A model generated the notes under the pieces. It saw nothing but the letters and a program-made list of their open reading frames with translations. It was not told where the DNA came from and made no database searches. This document shows positions 26,016 through 34,687 of a DNA stretch of 64,000 nt, piece by piece. The translations under genes and the position numbers were made by a program. Location: positions 558,001 to 622,000 of the forward strand of contig CAZHON010000001.1 in assembly GCA_964534565.1 (NCBI GenBank), written 5' to 3'. How positions within the stretch are numbered: the stretch's first letter is position 1; each line of letters opens with the position of its first letter. This stretch comes from CAZHON01 sp964534565 (lineage in GTDB: Bacteria; Patescibacteriota; Gracilibacteria; Peribacterales; Peribacteraceae).

Positions 26016-26914
26016 GAGGGGGTGCGACGGATGATGCGGAGGAGTGCGCTGCGTGCGCGTTGATTGTTTTGAATTTCTGCTTCTGAGGGACGAATGGGCT
26101 TTGCGGTGACAAGTTCGTACGGGGCTTCTTTCGAGACTCTACCGGTAATCGGATCTTTCTCCGGGGTCGTCAGTGTCTTGAACATTTGTTTCACGGGTCG
26201 ATCTTCCAATGAATGGTAGCTGATCACCGCCATGCGGCCACCGGCCTTGAGGAGTGTAGGACCAACGCGGAGCAATGTATCGAGCGCTCCCAGTTCATCA
26301 TTCACCCACATGCGCAGTGCTTGGAACACTTGGGGAAGAAATTTTGGAGCTTTCCATCCGTAGGCCTCTTCCGCGCAAGCAACCATTTCCTTCGTGGTCG
26401 TGGGATGCTTAGTGCGAATGGAAGCGATGAGACGACGAATATCTTTCAGCTCTCCATACTGGCGAAAGACCATGACGAGTGTGTGTTCTTCGGCTCGAGC
26501 AAGCATCTCGGACACGGGAAGACCAGATGTTTGATCGAAGCGAAGATCGAGAGGGCCGTCGGCACGGAACGTAAATCCCCTCTCCGGATGATCGATGTGC
26601 GGGGAACTCAGACCCAAATCGGCAAAGAGGACATCGACGGGCTCAAGCCCCAGCGTCGGTAGCTCTGCAAAATTGGCGTGCAGGAGGCGAACTCGGTCTC
26701 CAAATGGAGCAAGGCGTTCACGGGCAACGGCAAGATTTTTCGTATCGGCATCGAGCCCGACAAGGGTTCCTGAAGGGCTTGTGAGAGCCAAAAAAGTCGA
26801 TGCGTGGCCTGCCAATCCGAGGGTCACATCAAGCACAGATTCACCTGCGCGCAGCGAGAGTAACTCAGAAGCAACGGTTTGAAGGACCGGTTGGTGACCG
26901 AGAACGTCACTCAT
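26012..26914 (-). CDS. rsmH: 16S rRNA (cytosine-1402-N4) methyltransferase
   Basis: A 300-residue SAM-dependent methyltransferase. Motifs: GHQPVLQTVASELL, LDVTLGLAGHA, FADLGLSSPHID followed by RGFTFRADGPLDLRFD, QALRMWVNDELGAL and ISYHSLEDRPVKQMF. The start at 26914 is chosen because a TTGATA-16-TACACT promoter (26926-26953) lies between it and longer alternatives. It overlaps the ftsL-like gene by 4 bp. Confidence 0.96.
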   Translation of the reverse strand: MSDVLGHQPVLQTVASELLSLRAGESVLDVTLGLAGHASTFLALTSPSGTLVGLDADTKNLAVARERLAPFGDRVRLLHANFAELPTLGLEPVDVLFADLGLSSPHIDHPERGFTFRADGPLDLRFDQTSGLPVSEMLARAEEHTLVMVFRQYGELKDIRRLIASIRTKHPTTTKEMVACAEEAYGWKAPKFLPQVFQALRMWVNDELGALDTLLRVGPTLLKAGGRMAVISYHSLEDRPVKQMFKTLTTPEKDPITGRVSKEAPYELVTAKPIRPSEAEIQNNQRARSALLRIIRRTPS

Positions 26915-26925
26915 AAACCGACCCC

Positions 26926-26953
26926 AGTGTAGGGCCATATTTGGCTCTATCAA
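26926..26953 (-). promoter_or_regulatory. rsmH promoter
   Basis: TTGATA, 16 nt, TACACT on the minus strand, 11 nt before the ATG at 26914. It lies inside the longer reading frames (26938, 26998) and so argues against them. Confidence 0.6.
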
Positions 26954-27044
26954 GGCACTTACGCTTGCGTTCGCCGTATCCTCTATTCCTGCATACAAAA
27001 GTTGATCGTTCTATCCTCTCCTCCCCATCCTAAAATACGCAATT

Positions 27045-27060
27045 TGGCTTTAATAAGCCA
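27045..27060. repeat. Short inverted repeat ahead of the L,D-transpeptidase promoter
   Basis: TGGCTT, TAAT, AAGCCA. It sits 20 bp upstream of the -35 box at 27081. Similar GGC-based inverted repeats stand upstream of the promoters at 58552 and 63669. Confidence 0.4.
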
Positions 27061-27080
27061 TTTTGAAGGGGTATAGATAG

Positions 27081-27108
27081 TTGACAAAAAGAGATAATGA
27101 ATTACAAT
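27081..27108 (+). promoter_or_regulatory. Promoter of the L,D-transpeptidase gene
   Basis: Perfect TTGACA, 16 nt, TACAAT; the -10 box ends 8 nt before the ATG at 27117, so the transcript is leaderless or nearly so. Confidence 0.75.
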
Positions 27109-27116
27109 AACACGCT

Positions 27117-27677
27117 ATGCTTTCGATCCTCTCCGTCTTCTTCGGAATCGCAGTAGCAACCACCGGCCCTGTAAACCCTGTTTTAACGATCGATACATGG
27201 GTTCCGCAGGTTCATGACCGGTTGATTGTCGATACAAAGGAGAACGTGGGATACCTCGTTCATGAAGACGGCCACTACGTCGCTTTTGACGTTCTGACGG
27301 GGCAGCGCCGCACCGTGTACTACTTAGGCCGAACGTACAACGCCGCAACTCCCACCCACCGCTGGACGGTGAAAAGCACGGATATCAAGGGTGACCACAT
27401 TACCTTTGGACCCACGGGACTCTTCATGCGTCTCTACGACGAAGACGAAGAATCGACTCCCTACGGTATTCACGGCCATGCGTACTACCAAGAAATGATG
27501 GATTCGAATAACCACTTCCGCAGCATGGGATGCGTGATTGTCAGTGAAGACATGCTCAAGGTCATCAACAAGACCTACGAGATCAATGGAGGAACTCTCG
27601 ATGTCGTCACGATCTACGGCGTAGAGCTTCCAAAGACGACCGCTCAGGCAATGGATGCCTCGTGGCTCGGGTACTAA
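27117..27677 (+). CDS. L,D-transpeptidase (YkuD family)
   Basis: A 186-residue protein with a short hydrophobic N-terminus that may act as signal or anchor. The YkuD catalytic region is visible as YGIHGH followed about 20 residues later by SMGCVIV, the counterpart of the family's HxG...S-x-GC motif; the Cys is the nucleophile. L,D-transpeptidases form 3-3 cross-links in peptidoglycan or attach proteins to it. The gene has its own strong promoter and is followed by tRNA-Ser. Confidence 0.85.
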   Translation: MLSILSVFFGIAVATTGPVNPVLTIDTWVPQVHDRLIVDTKENVGYLVHEDGHYVAFDVLTGQRRTVYYLGRTYNAATPTHRWTVKSTDIKGDHITFGPTGLFMRLYDEDEESTPYGIHGHAYYQEMMDSNNHFRSMGCVIVSEDMLKVINKTYEINGGTLDVVTIYGVELPKTTAQAMDASWLGY

Positions 27678-27723
27678 AAACACATTTTACTCGCCTGCCC
27701 ACTCCCCTATACTGCCGTGGCTT

Positions 27724-27815
27724 GGAGAGGTGGCTGAGTGGCCGAAAGCACCACACTGCTAATGTGGTAAACGGGTAAAACTGTTTCGAGGGTTCGAATC
27801 CCTCCCTCTCCGCCA
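27724..27815 (+). tRNA. tRNA-Ser (anticodon GCT)
   Basis: A 92-nt type II tRNA with long variable arm and encoded CCA; acceptor GGAGAGG/CCTCTCC, anticodon loop CTGCTAA. A TATACT box ends 10 nt upstream. Reads AGC/AGU. Confidence 0.95.
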
Positions 27816-27830
27816 GCAACGTACTGCAAA

Positions 27831-28571
27831 CTAATCCTTCACCGCCCCCGCTCGACGCCGGTATTCACACCATTCGCATCCTGTGACAGGTGGCGGAGAT
27901 TTCTCAGACATGAGGCATTCGTGAGCAGAATCGAGAGCATCATCGACCCACGATGTCTCTCCTTGGTAGGGAAGAAGTGTCATCGAGAATTGGAGCGTTC
28001 GATTGAATGCGTCTTTCGTGCGATCTCCGTTCGCATAGAGAATGTACGCGGTCTCACTCACCTTCTCGCCGATCGAACGAAGGAGCCATTGGTAAATTTC
28101 CAACTGCCGTTTGTATCCATCACGAATCGCATCTTCCGACGTGAGTGTTCGTTCTGTACTCGTCGCTTTGTAATCGACAACGATCAACTCCCCTTCAGGT
28201 GTTTGCCAAACATCGTCGACGGCACCGAAGACCAAAAATCCGCTGCGATGTTGGAACTGAATGCCTTTGGAGATATCGCGCCAATCGTCCATGCGAGGAT
28301 CATGAAAAGGAACAGCTTCGACTCCGTATGTTTGAAGGAGAGGAGGTGTTTCACGATGTGCACGGTATGTATCGAACTCGCGCTTCAAGAGCACATCGAC
28401 TGCGTTATTCAAACTGAACACCATGTTGTCTGGTCGCGACACACTGCACCGTCGATCGAGATAGAAGCATCGCGGACACTCCAAAAAGAGAGCGAGTTTT
28501 GTGCGACTCAACTTATACGACGACTCCGACGCGGGATCGAAGAGATGATGTGTACGAACGGTCTGTGCCAT
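27831..28571 (-). CDS. PD-(D/E)XK nuclease, Cas4/RecB-like with probable Fe-S cysteines
   Basis: A 246-residue nuclease-fold protein. Active-site pieces: GAVDDVW, then ELIVVDYKAT (the D-x-K signature) and QLEIYQWLL (the following Gln/Tyr motif). Cysteines at the N-terminus (LECPRCFYLD) and C-terminus (GCEWCEYRR) could together hold an Fe-S cluster, as in Cas4 and AddB-type nucleases. No CRISPR or cas genes are nearby, so a DNA-repair role is more likely. A TACACT box ends 6 nt before the ATG. Confidence 0.82.
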   Translation of the reverse strand: MAQTVRTHHLFDPASESSYKLSRTKLALFLECPRCFYLDRRCSVSRPDNMVFSLNNAVDVLLKREFDTYRAHRETPPLLQTYGVEAVPFHDPRMDDWRDISKGIQFQHRSGFLVFGAVDDVWQTPEGELIVVDYKATSTERTLTSEDAIRDGYKRQLEIYQWLLRSIGEKVSETAYILYANGDRTKDAFNRTLQFSMTLLPYQGETSWVDDALDSAHECLMSEKSPPPVTGCEWCEYRRRAGAVKD

Positions 28572-28589
28572 GCTTCCAGTGTACCGCCT

Positions 28590-29135
28590 CTACGCGCGTT
28601 GCAAACGCTGTGTTGGGTTCAGGGCCAATGTAAGCGCTTCTTTGGCATCGTCGGAGTACTGGGCATCGTGGAATAAATCCTCGTTTTGCCAGAGTCTCGT
28701 CAGTTGAGAGACATCCACCGCACCCTGAAATCCATTTTGTTTTAACGAAGAAACACCGTTTGTGAGAGGCTTAAATGTCCAATGCAGATGAGGACCCGTC
28801 GCGTCTCCGGACTTTCCGCTCTTCCCGACCACGTCCCCCTGACTGACGCGCTGACCAGACTTGAGGTTCGTTGCAGACAAATGTGCGAGCGTGCTCTGAC
28901 GTGTGGAATCAACAATCACAACATGGAGTCCGTAATCTTTCGTGCCATTATCTTTCACCGTCACCATTCCATCGTGCGGCGCAAAGACATCGGTTCCTTC
29001 GGGAACCCCAAAATCAATTCCATTGTGCCCCACCATTCCATACGGCGCGTACATCTCGGGATTTTGTCCGAACCCTTGGGTAACAAGCGGCTTTCCTGGA
29101 AGTGGGCAGAAGAGCATAGGTTTTAGGAATTCCAC
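28590..29135 (-). CDS. M23 family peptidase without signal peptide
   Basis: A 181-residue LytM-type protein with zinc ligands in GHNGIDFGVPEG and GPHLHW. No signal peptide or membrane segment is seen, unlike the other M23 protein at 9126. It may be exported by an unrecognised route, or act elsewhere. The GTG start at 29135 overlaps gnd by 13 bp; ATG 29117 is an alternative without overlap. Same strand as gnd, so co-transcribed. Confidence 0.85.
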   Translation of the reverse strand: MEFLKPMLFCPLPGKPLVTQGFGQNPEMYAPYGMVGHNGIDFGVPEGTDVFAPHDGMVTVKDNGTKDYGLHVVIVDSTRQSTLAHLSATNLKSGQRVSQGDVVGKSGKSGDATGPHLHWTFKPLTNGVSSLKQNGFQGAVDVSQLTRLWQNEDLFHDAQYSDDAKEALTLALNPTQRLQRA

Positions 29136-30514
29136 TGTGTATGGAACGTGCCTTCTTTGTCTGTGCGCTGGTAGGTATGGGCTCCGAAGAAGTCGCGCTG
29201 AGCGGCAATGAGATTACTCGGCAAGCGAGCGGTTCGGTACGCATCGAAATATGTCAGGCTCGCACTGTGTGCCGGCAACGGAAGGCCGCGAAGAACACCG
29301 AGCGCGACGATCTCTCTCCACTGCAATTGTGCCTCTCCTGCAAAACGCGCACGCATGGCCGCACTCGCCTCTTTGTCTCCGGTAAACATCTTTTCAAATT
29401 GCTCCAACAGCACGGAACGGATGATGCATCCTCCTCTCCAAATGCGAGCGATATCGCTCATGTTCAAATTCCATCCCTCGTCCTTACTTGCTACGGAGAG
29501 AAGCTGGAATCCCTGTGCGTACGTATTCATGACGGAAAGCGAAAGTGCTGCCTGCACCTTTGTTCCGAAGTGAGAAACCTTTTCTTTCGCAACAGTTGTG
29601 AGAGCGTCGCTTGTTGATTGCTTCACGCGGAATTCTTTCGCACTGCTCACAATACGCGCATCGACTGCAGCAGTGATTGTCGGAACGGCAACGCCGTAGT
29701 GCATCGCTGCATCGGTCGTCCACTTCCCGGTCCCCTTTTGTCCTGCAGTATCCAAAATGACATCAAGAAGATCCTCACCGGTGATGTCATCTTTCTTGCG
29801 AAGAATATCGACCGTGATTTCCATCAGGAACGATTGCAATGTGTCGGAACGATTCCAATCCTCGAATAATTCCGCGATCTGTGCGTTGCTCATCTCTCCT
29901 TCCTGCTTCAAGAGATGATACGCCTCGGCAATCAACTGCATGATTCCGTACTCGATTCCGTTGTGGACCATTTTTACAAAGTGTCCGCTGCCACCAGGAC
30001 CGATGTGCGATACACAGCGCCCTCCTTCGCCATCCGTTGCTGCCATTGGAAGCAGGAGTGGAGCCAAATAATCGTAAGCCTCCTTGGAGCCACCCGGCAT
30101 CATGCTTGGACCTTTCAGTGCCCCTTCCTCTCCCCCACTCACTCCCATGCCAACGAATCGCATCGCCTTCTTTGCCAACGCTTCCTCGCGACGTGCAGTG
30201 TCTCGATAGTGACTGTTCCCCGCATCGATGATGATGTCGCCGGCTTCCAAGTGCGGAAGAAGTTCTTTCAAGACTTCATCGACTGCATCGCCTGCCTTCA
30301 CCATGAGGATAACCGTGCGTGGAGCAGGGAGTGCGTTGTGCAGATCTTCGTACGTCGTGCACGCGACAAAATCCCCTTCCGAGGAATGCGCCTGCATGAA
30401 CGAATCCAGCTTATCCTGTGTGCGGTTGTACACGGCAACGGTCGCACCATTGCGTGCTGCGTTGCGAGCCAAGTTGGCACCCATGGTGCCGAGTCCAATG
30501 AGACCGATATGCAT
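29123..30514 (-). CDS. gnd: 6-phosphogluconate dehydrogenase, decarboxylating
   Basis: A 463-residue enzyme converting 6-phosphogluconate to ribulose 5-phosphate, CO2 and NAD(P)H. Motifs: Rossmann MHIGLIGLGTMGANLARNA, IIIDAGNSHYRDT, FVGMGVSGGEEGALKGPSMM and WTTDAAMHYGVAVPTI. Start ATG 30514 follows a TTGCCA-16-TAGAGT promoter. With the transaldolase and transketolase nearby it supplies the pentose-phosphate route. Glucose-6-phosphate dehydrogenase is not in the window. Confidence 0.96.
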   Translation of the reverse strand: MHIGLIGLGTMGANLARNAARNGATVAVYNRTQDKLDSFMQAHSSEGDFVACTTYEDLHNALPAPRTVILMVKAGDAVDEVLKELLPHLEAGDIIIDAGNSHYRDTARREEALAKKAMRFVGMGVSGGEEGALKGPSMMPGGSKEAYDYLAPLLLPMAATDGEGGRCVSHIGPGGSGHFVKMVHNGIEYGIMQLIAEAYHLLKQEGEMSNAQIAELFEDWNRSDTLQSFLMEITVDILRKKDDITGEDLLDVILDTAGQKGTGKWTTDAAMHYGVAVPTITAAVDARIVSSAKEFRVKQSTSDALTTVAKEKVSHFGTKVQAALSLSVMNTYAQGFQLLSVASKDEGWNLNMSDIARIWRGGCIIRSVLLEQFEKMFTGDKEASAAMRARFAGEAQLQWREIVALGVLRGLPLPAHSASLTYFDAYRTARLPSNLIAAQRDFFGAHTYQRTDKEGTFHTQWNS

Positions 30515-30522
30515 CGCAGCCC

Positions 30523-30550
30523 ACTCTAGAGGAATGTGCACGATTGGCAA
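30523..30550 (-). promoter_or_regulatory. gnd promoter
   Basis: TTGCCA, 16 nt, TAGAGT on the minus strand, ending 8 nt before the ATG at 30514. Confidence 0.6.
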
Positions 30551-30585
30551 AATAGAGTCTTGACCACGGTGTATGATAGATCCCA

Positions 30586-30864
30586 ATGGTGACATTCGCT
30601 CCGAATTCTTTGTTCATCAGAGATTCCTTAGAAAATGAGTTGTGGGAAGAAGTACAAACAGTACGAGCTGAATTAGAAAAACAAGGATTGGACCCTCTTC
30701 GTGTTCCACAACTGAAAGCAGCAATGGCACGTCTTTTACTTCGAGGTCAGAATGACCAAATTGAACAGCGCTGTAAAGAAGTGCATCGACGTTTAGTAGA
30801 AATACGAAAAATATATCACTTGGAAGAACTCTCTATTTCTTCACTTTCTCCCAATCTTCCATAA
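30586..30864 (+). CDS. Small helical protein, unknown
   Basis: A 92-residue protein, mostly alpha-helical and charged (SLENELWEEVQTVRAELEKQ). A TATGAT box ends 8 nt before the ATG. The gene is more A/T-rich than its neighbours and overlaps the convergent transaldolase end by 32 bp. I do not recognise it. Confidence 0.5.
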   Translation: MVTFAPNSLFIRDSLENELWEEVQTVRAELEKQGLDPLRVPQLKAAMARLLLRGQNDQIEQRCKEVHRRLVEIRKIYHLEELSISSLSPNLP

Positions 30865-31474
30865 ATTTCTTCAGACCCGCATCAGTGAGCGGATGAAGAG
30901 GAAGTTTCTGGAAGATGTCATATGGCATCGTGCCGATATTCGCACCAAGGATCGCAGCCGCATGCACATGATCGACATTTCGGATTGAGGCGACGAGCAC
31001 TTCGGTCTCGATTCCGTAGTTGTCGAACGCCTGGAGAATTTCTGCGATCAATTCCATTCCATCCTGGCCGATGTCATCGAGGCGACCAACGAAGGGACTC
31101 ACCATTGTGGCTCCTGCTTTTGCAGCAAGAAGTGCCTGCTCGACAGAGAAGACGAGCGTCGTATTCGTTTTGATTCCTTTTGCCGTGAGTGCCTTGATCG
31201 TCTTGAGACCCTCAACTGTCATCGGAACCTTCACGACAACGTGCTTGTGCCAGCTTGCGTACTCAATTCCCTGCTCAATCATTTCCGTACTCTCGGTTGC
31301 TGTCACCTGCGCACTCACGCAAGGAACGTGCTTACACATTTCGAGAATCGTCGGTTTAAATTCCTTTCCTTCCTTTGCAACCAGGCTTGGGTTGGTCGTC
31401 ACTCCATCCAAAATGCCCCATGAGGCTATTTCGGCAACATGAGCGGTGTTTGCGGTATCGAGGAAGAGTTTCAT
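30833..31474 (-). CDS. tal: Transaldolase, fructose-6-phosphate-aldolase-like subfamily
   Basis: A 213-residue short transaldolase (TalC/FsaA size). Motifs: MKLFLDTANTAHVAEI, DGVTTNPSLVAKEG, the Schiff-base Lys in HVVVKVPMT, NTTLVFSVEQALLAAKAGA, SPFVGRLDD and TEVLVASIRN. It moves dihydroxyacetone units between sugar phosphates in the non-oxidative pentose-phosphate pathway. Flanked by gnd and transketolase. Confidence 0.95.
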   Translation of the reverse strand: MKLFLDTANTAHVAEIASWGILDGVTTNPSLVAKEGKEFKPTILEMCKHVPCVSAQVTATESTEMIEQGIEYASWHKHVVVKVPMTVEGLKTIKALTAKGIKTNTTLVFSVEQALLAAKAGATMVSPFVGRLDDIGQDGMELIAEILQAFDNYGIETEVLVASIRNVDHVHAAAILGANIGTMPYDIFQKLPLHPLTDAGLKKFMEDWEKVKK

Positions 31475-31543
31475 GAGACTGTGTGGGAATACGCGACATA
31501 GTATAGCGGACTTTGCTGCAGAAGCGACGACTCTCGTCGTTGC

Positions 31544-31996
31544 CTATTTCCTTTCGATCTTTTTCCAGTCCCAATAGGCATCATAAAAAGAGTCATGGAG
31601 CATTTGAATATACGGATCATTTCCATCCTGAGGATGATCGACAATTGTTGCCCATGTCCATTTCCCATGTTTTTCCTTAGGATCACCAGTTCCATCGAGA
31701 AAATTGAAGAAGTTAAAGAACGCACCTGCAGTGGAGTCTGCAAGGACTTTTTGCAAAGCTGACTTTAAATGTGGTATTTGACGCAACTGAGCAAGAGCTT
31801 CCTTTTCATCAGAACTAAACTCATGATTAGGAGGATAGACAACCTTGTCAACGATGGAACCGTCTGCAATTGCATTTGCTGTATATTCTGCATTTTCATT
31901 TACCTGATCATTCGCAGCAATCATGAGGGTCTTTTGATTGTGCGGACTTAGAAAGACGTTGTTCGCTTTGCGTCGACCAAAAAAAGGAATAGGCAT
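31544..31996 (-). CDS. Hypothetical protein, 150 aa
   Basis: Soluble protein of no recognised family, with an aromatic-rich region (GAFFNFFNFLDGTGD, then WTWATIVDH) and a helical C-terminus. An extended -10 (TGA-TACAGT) ends 6 nt before the ATG, which supports a real gene. Upstream of transaldolase in direction minus to plus; possible co-transcription into tal. Confidence 0.6.
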   Translation of the reverse strand: MPIPFFGRRKANNVFLSPHNQKTLMIAANDQVNENAEYTANAIADGSIVDKVVYPPNHEFSSDEKEALAQLRQIPHLKSALQKVLADSTAGAFFNFFNFLDGTGDPKEKHGKWTWATIVDHPQDGNDPYIQMLHDSFYDAYWDWKKIERK

Positions 31997-32097
31997 ACAT
32001 GTACTGTATCAAATTAGAAAATTAAGTAATACACGATAACCGCGCGCCCGAAGAGGCATTGCTTGGTTTATAACCTTGAAACCTCTAAACTTCACCC

Positions 32098-34416
32098 ATG
32101 CAACGCCCTGACCCCAAAACACTCCTCGGAAAACCGTTCTCCCAAGTTCCCGCTTCGTGCCAGCGTATTCTCGCTGCCAGTACGACCGGAGAACACACAT
32201 GGATTGATGCGTCGAAAGCAGAGAAATTGTCACCCGAAGAACTGACAACCTACGGCGTTGCCCACAACATCATGGCGCATTTGTGCGTGCAGGCACCGAC
32301 GAAGCACTCGTCCGGTCACCCGGGCGGCCCGCTCTCTTCCTTTACCTTCGCCTACGCAATTTCCATTCTTCGCGATCCTGCGGTCGATCAACCGCTGCGC
32401 TACAGCCCCGGTCATCTCTCCCTTCTCGCCTACGGACTCCAGTGGATGTTCGGCCGCGAGGGCAATGACGAACGGTTGAAAAGCCCACAAGCAATCATCG
32501 ATACGTTCCGCATTCCAAACGGACTGCCCGGTCACGTGGAAGCGGGAATCGGTGATATTCCATTTGGAACAGGTCCGCTCGGAAAAGGAGTGAGCAACGC
32601 ACTCGGTGCTGCATTCGGTCTCAAGTACCAAAAGAAACCGGGCATCGTCGACGTGCTCCTCGCCGATGGAGACAGTCAGGAAGGACAAGTTGCAGAAGCA
32701 TTCCGCTTGGCTGCGCACTTGGAACTTTCGAACCTGGTCGTACACGGTGACTTCAATGACATTCAGCTCTCCGGCATTCCGACAAAAACCGTTGCCGCTG
32801 ACTTTGCTGCGATTGCCGCTGCATGCGGATGGAACGTGATTGAGGTGGAGAACGGAAATGATTTCACACAAGTGACAGCGGCACTCAAGCATTCGCTCAA
32901 GATCAAAAACAATCGCCCAACATTCATCTGCTACTACACAACAATGGGAAGCGGTGTGGACTTTATGGAAGAAGGATCGAACACCGGAAAGAAAAACTTC
33001 CACGGCTCTCCTCTCTCGCAGGAAGAAGTGGATGCAGCATTAAAAACTCTTCCACCACTTGCAGATCTTGTGGAGCTCTATGAACCGCTGCGTAAGGAAG
33101 AGAAGAAGCGGTACACAAAATCCGCTCACACACAGACGGATATTTTGATGGACTGGAAGCCAAAGAATTACACGCGCGCAGTGACAGACAAAAAGGGTGC
33201 AGCTCGCAAAGATTTCGGTGCGACACACATGTTGAATCTCATGAAGGCCGATCCTCGCATCATCGTGCTGCATGCGGATTTGGCCGCAAGCGGAGGATTC
33301 GACAAGGTGGAGAAGGAATTGCCCGAACGCGTGATCAACGTGGGAGTTGCCGAAGCGAACATGGTGATGATGGCTGCAGGAATGCGCCAGACGGGATTGC
33401 TCCCCGTAACCTACACATTCGCAGCTTTCGGAACGAACGAAGCGCGCGCAAGCTTGCGTCTCATCGACATCAACCTCAGCCACACGCGCGCCGCAGTGAT
33501 GCTCGATTGCACACACTCGGGCTTAAGCGTTGGAGAAGATGGTGAGACACATCAGGAACAAAACTACTTCACGCTTCCTCTTCGCAATACGCAAGTGTGG
33601 ATGCCTGCAGACAGTAATCAGGCAGGAGCGATGGCCGAAAAAGGAATGGAGATGGTTGCCGAAGGTCACACGAATGTCTGCGTCTTCTCTGCACGCAGCA
33701 ATCACGAGCAAGTCAAAACTCCGAAGGGAGAAGTCGTGTACGGTAAAGACTATGTGTACGACGGAAAGATCGATCTCGTTCGTGGAAACGGAGACAGCAC
33801 CGACCAGGTGACAATTCTTGCAACGGGTATCGCTCTGCACGATGCAATTATTGCTGCCGATCGTTTGGCCGATGGAAGTGAGCGCGACACATTGAAGGTG
33901 CGCGTGCTCAACGTCAGCTGCATTCGCCCAATCGATGCATCTGCAATCATTCAAGCCGCACTCGAAACACGACATCTCGTTGTCGTCGAAGATCACAACA
34001 GTGAAGGTGGTCTCGCATCCCAAGTCGCAGACGTGATCGCAGACTTCCATCTTCCATGCTCCTTGCGACGCTTGGGACTCGAACACTACTTCCCATCCGC
34101 AACGGATGAGACTCTGAAACTTCTCGCAGGGTTGGACGCAGACAGCATTGTGGACGCCGTGCAGGACGAAGTGCGTGCAGAGGTGTTTGGGGGAGAGGAT
34201 GCGCTAGTCACCACCATTTACGAATTGATGCACAACCGCCAGTTCAGTCGTTTCCATAAAGAATGTGAGGCGATCATCGAACGACTCCGTGAGGAGAAAG
34301 GCTACCTCGAAGAACTGCGTACGGCATGGAAAGCCCGGGAAGCAAAAGCAAAGAATATGCCTTCGAATGAACAGCTTCGTGTAGGCCTAAAAATGAGTCG
34401 AGAGGACCTTTTGTAA
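32098..34416 (+). CDS. tkt: Transketolase
   Basis: A 772-residue thiamine-diphosphate enzyme moving two-carbon units between sugar phosphates. It starts with an atypical 50-residue lead. Motifs: KHSSGHPGGPLSSFTFAYA, GPLGKGVSNALG, the ThDP-binding ADGDSQEGQVAEA and GDFNDIQLSG, then in the pyrimidine domain GVAEANMVMMAAGMRQTG and the THSGLSVGEDGETHQ loop. The C-terminal domain is complete and carries an extra helical tail of about 60 residues. At 772 residues it is longer than the usual 650-670. It is divergent from the 31996 gene. Confidence 0.95.
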   Translation: MQRPDPKTLLGKPFSQVPASCQRILAASTTGEHTWIDASKAEKLSPEELTTYGVAHNIMAHLCVQAPTKHSSGHPGGPLSSFTFAYAISILRDPAVDQPLRYSPGHLSLLAYGLQWMFGREGNDERLKSPQAIIDTFRIPNGLPGHVEAGIGDIPFGTGPLGKGVSNALGAAFGLKYQKKPGIVDVLLADGDSQEGQVAEAFRLAAHLELSNLVVHGDFNDIQLSGIPTKTVAADFAAIAAACGWNVIEVENGNDFTQVTAALKHSLKIKNNRPTFICYYTTMGSGVDFMEEGSNTGKKNFHGSPLSQEEVDAALKTLPPLADLVELYEPLRKEEKKRYTKSAHTQTDILMDWKPKNYTRAVTDKKGAARKDFGATHMLNLMKADPRIIVLHADLAASGGFDKVEKELPERVINVGVAEANMVMMAAGMRQTGLLPVTYTFAAFGTNEARASLRLIDINLSHTRAAVMLDCTHSGLSVGEDGETHQEQNYFTLPLRNTQVWMPADSNQAGAMAEKGMEMVAEGHTNVCVFSARSNHEQVKTPKGEVVYGKDYVYDGKIDLVRGNGDSTDQVTILATGIALHDAIIAADRLADGSERDTLKVRVLNVSCIRPIDASAIIQAALETRHLVVVEDHNSEGGLASQVADVIADFHLPCSLRRLGLEHYFPSATDETLKLLAGLDADSIVDAVQDEVRAEVFGGEDALVTTIYELMHNRQFSRFHKECEAIIERLREEKGYLEELRTAWKAREAKAKNMPSNEQLRVGLKMSREDLL

Positions 34417-34443
34417 GAGCCGCAACCTCCCTATACTGCGCGC

Positions 34444-34533
34444 GGAGGGATGGCAGAGTGGTCGATCGCGCCTGACTTGAAATCAGGTGGACCTGCAAAG
34501 GCCCCGAGGGTTCGAATCCCTCTCCCTCCGCCA
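34444..34533 (+). tRNA. tRNA-Ser (anticodon TGA)
   Basis: A 90-nt type II tRNA with encoded CCA; acceptor GGAGGGA/TCCCTCC, anticodon loop CTTGAAA. A TATACT box ends 6 nt upstream, overlapping the transketolase 3' flank. Reads UCA and probably other UCN codons. Confidence 0.95.
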
Positions 34534-34687
34534 GCTGTGCTATAAGCCAAAATAGAAAGACATCCAACGCGAATTTTATCATTATAAAATAGTCCCTTAT
34601 TTCATCAATAATGCTTCCTCCCTGGAGAGGTTTGTCCTGTTGGTTTCATGTTAAACTGCGCTCCTCAAAGACTTTCCCCTTTCCTTT

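Noticed and set aside
27831..28571. Cas4 of a CRISPR system
   Set aside because: No cas genes or arrays within the window; PD-(D/E)XK proteins of this size are common in repair.
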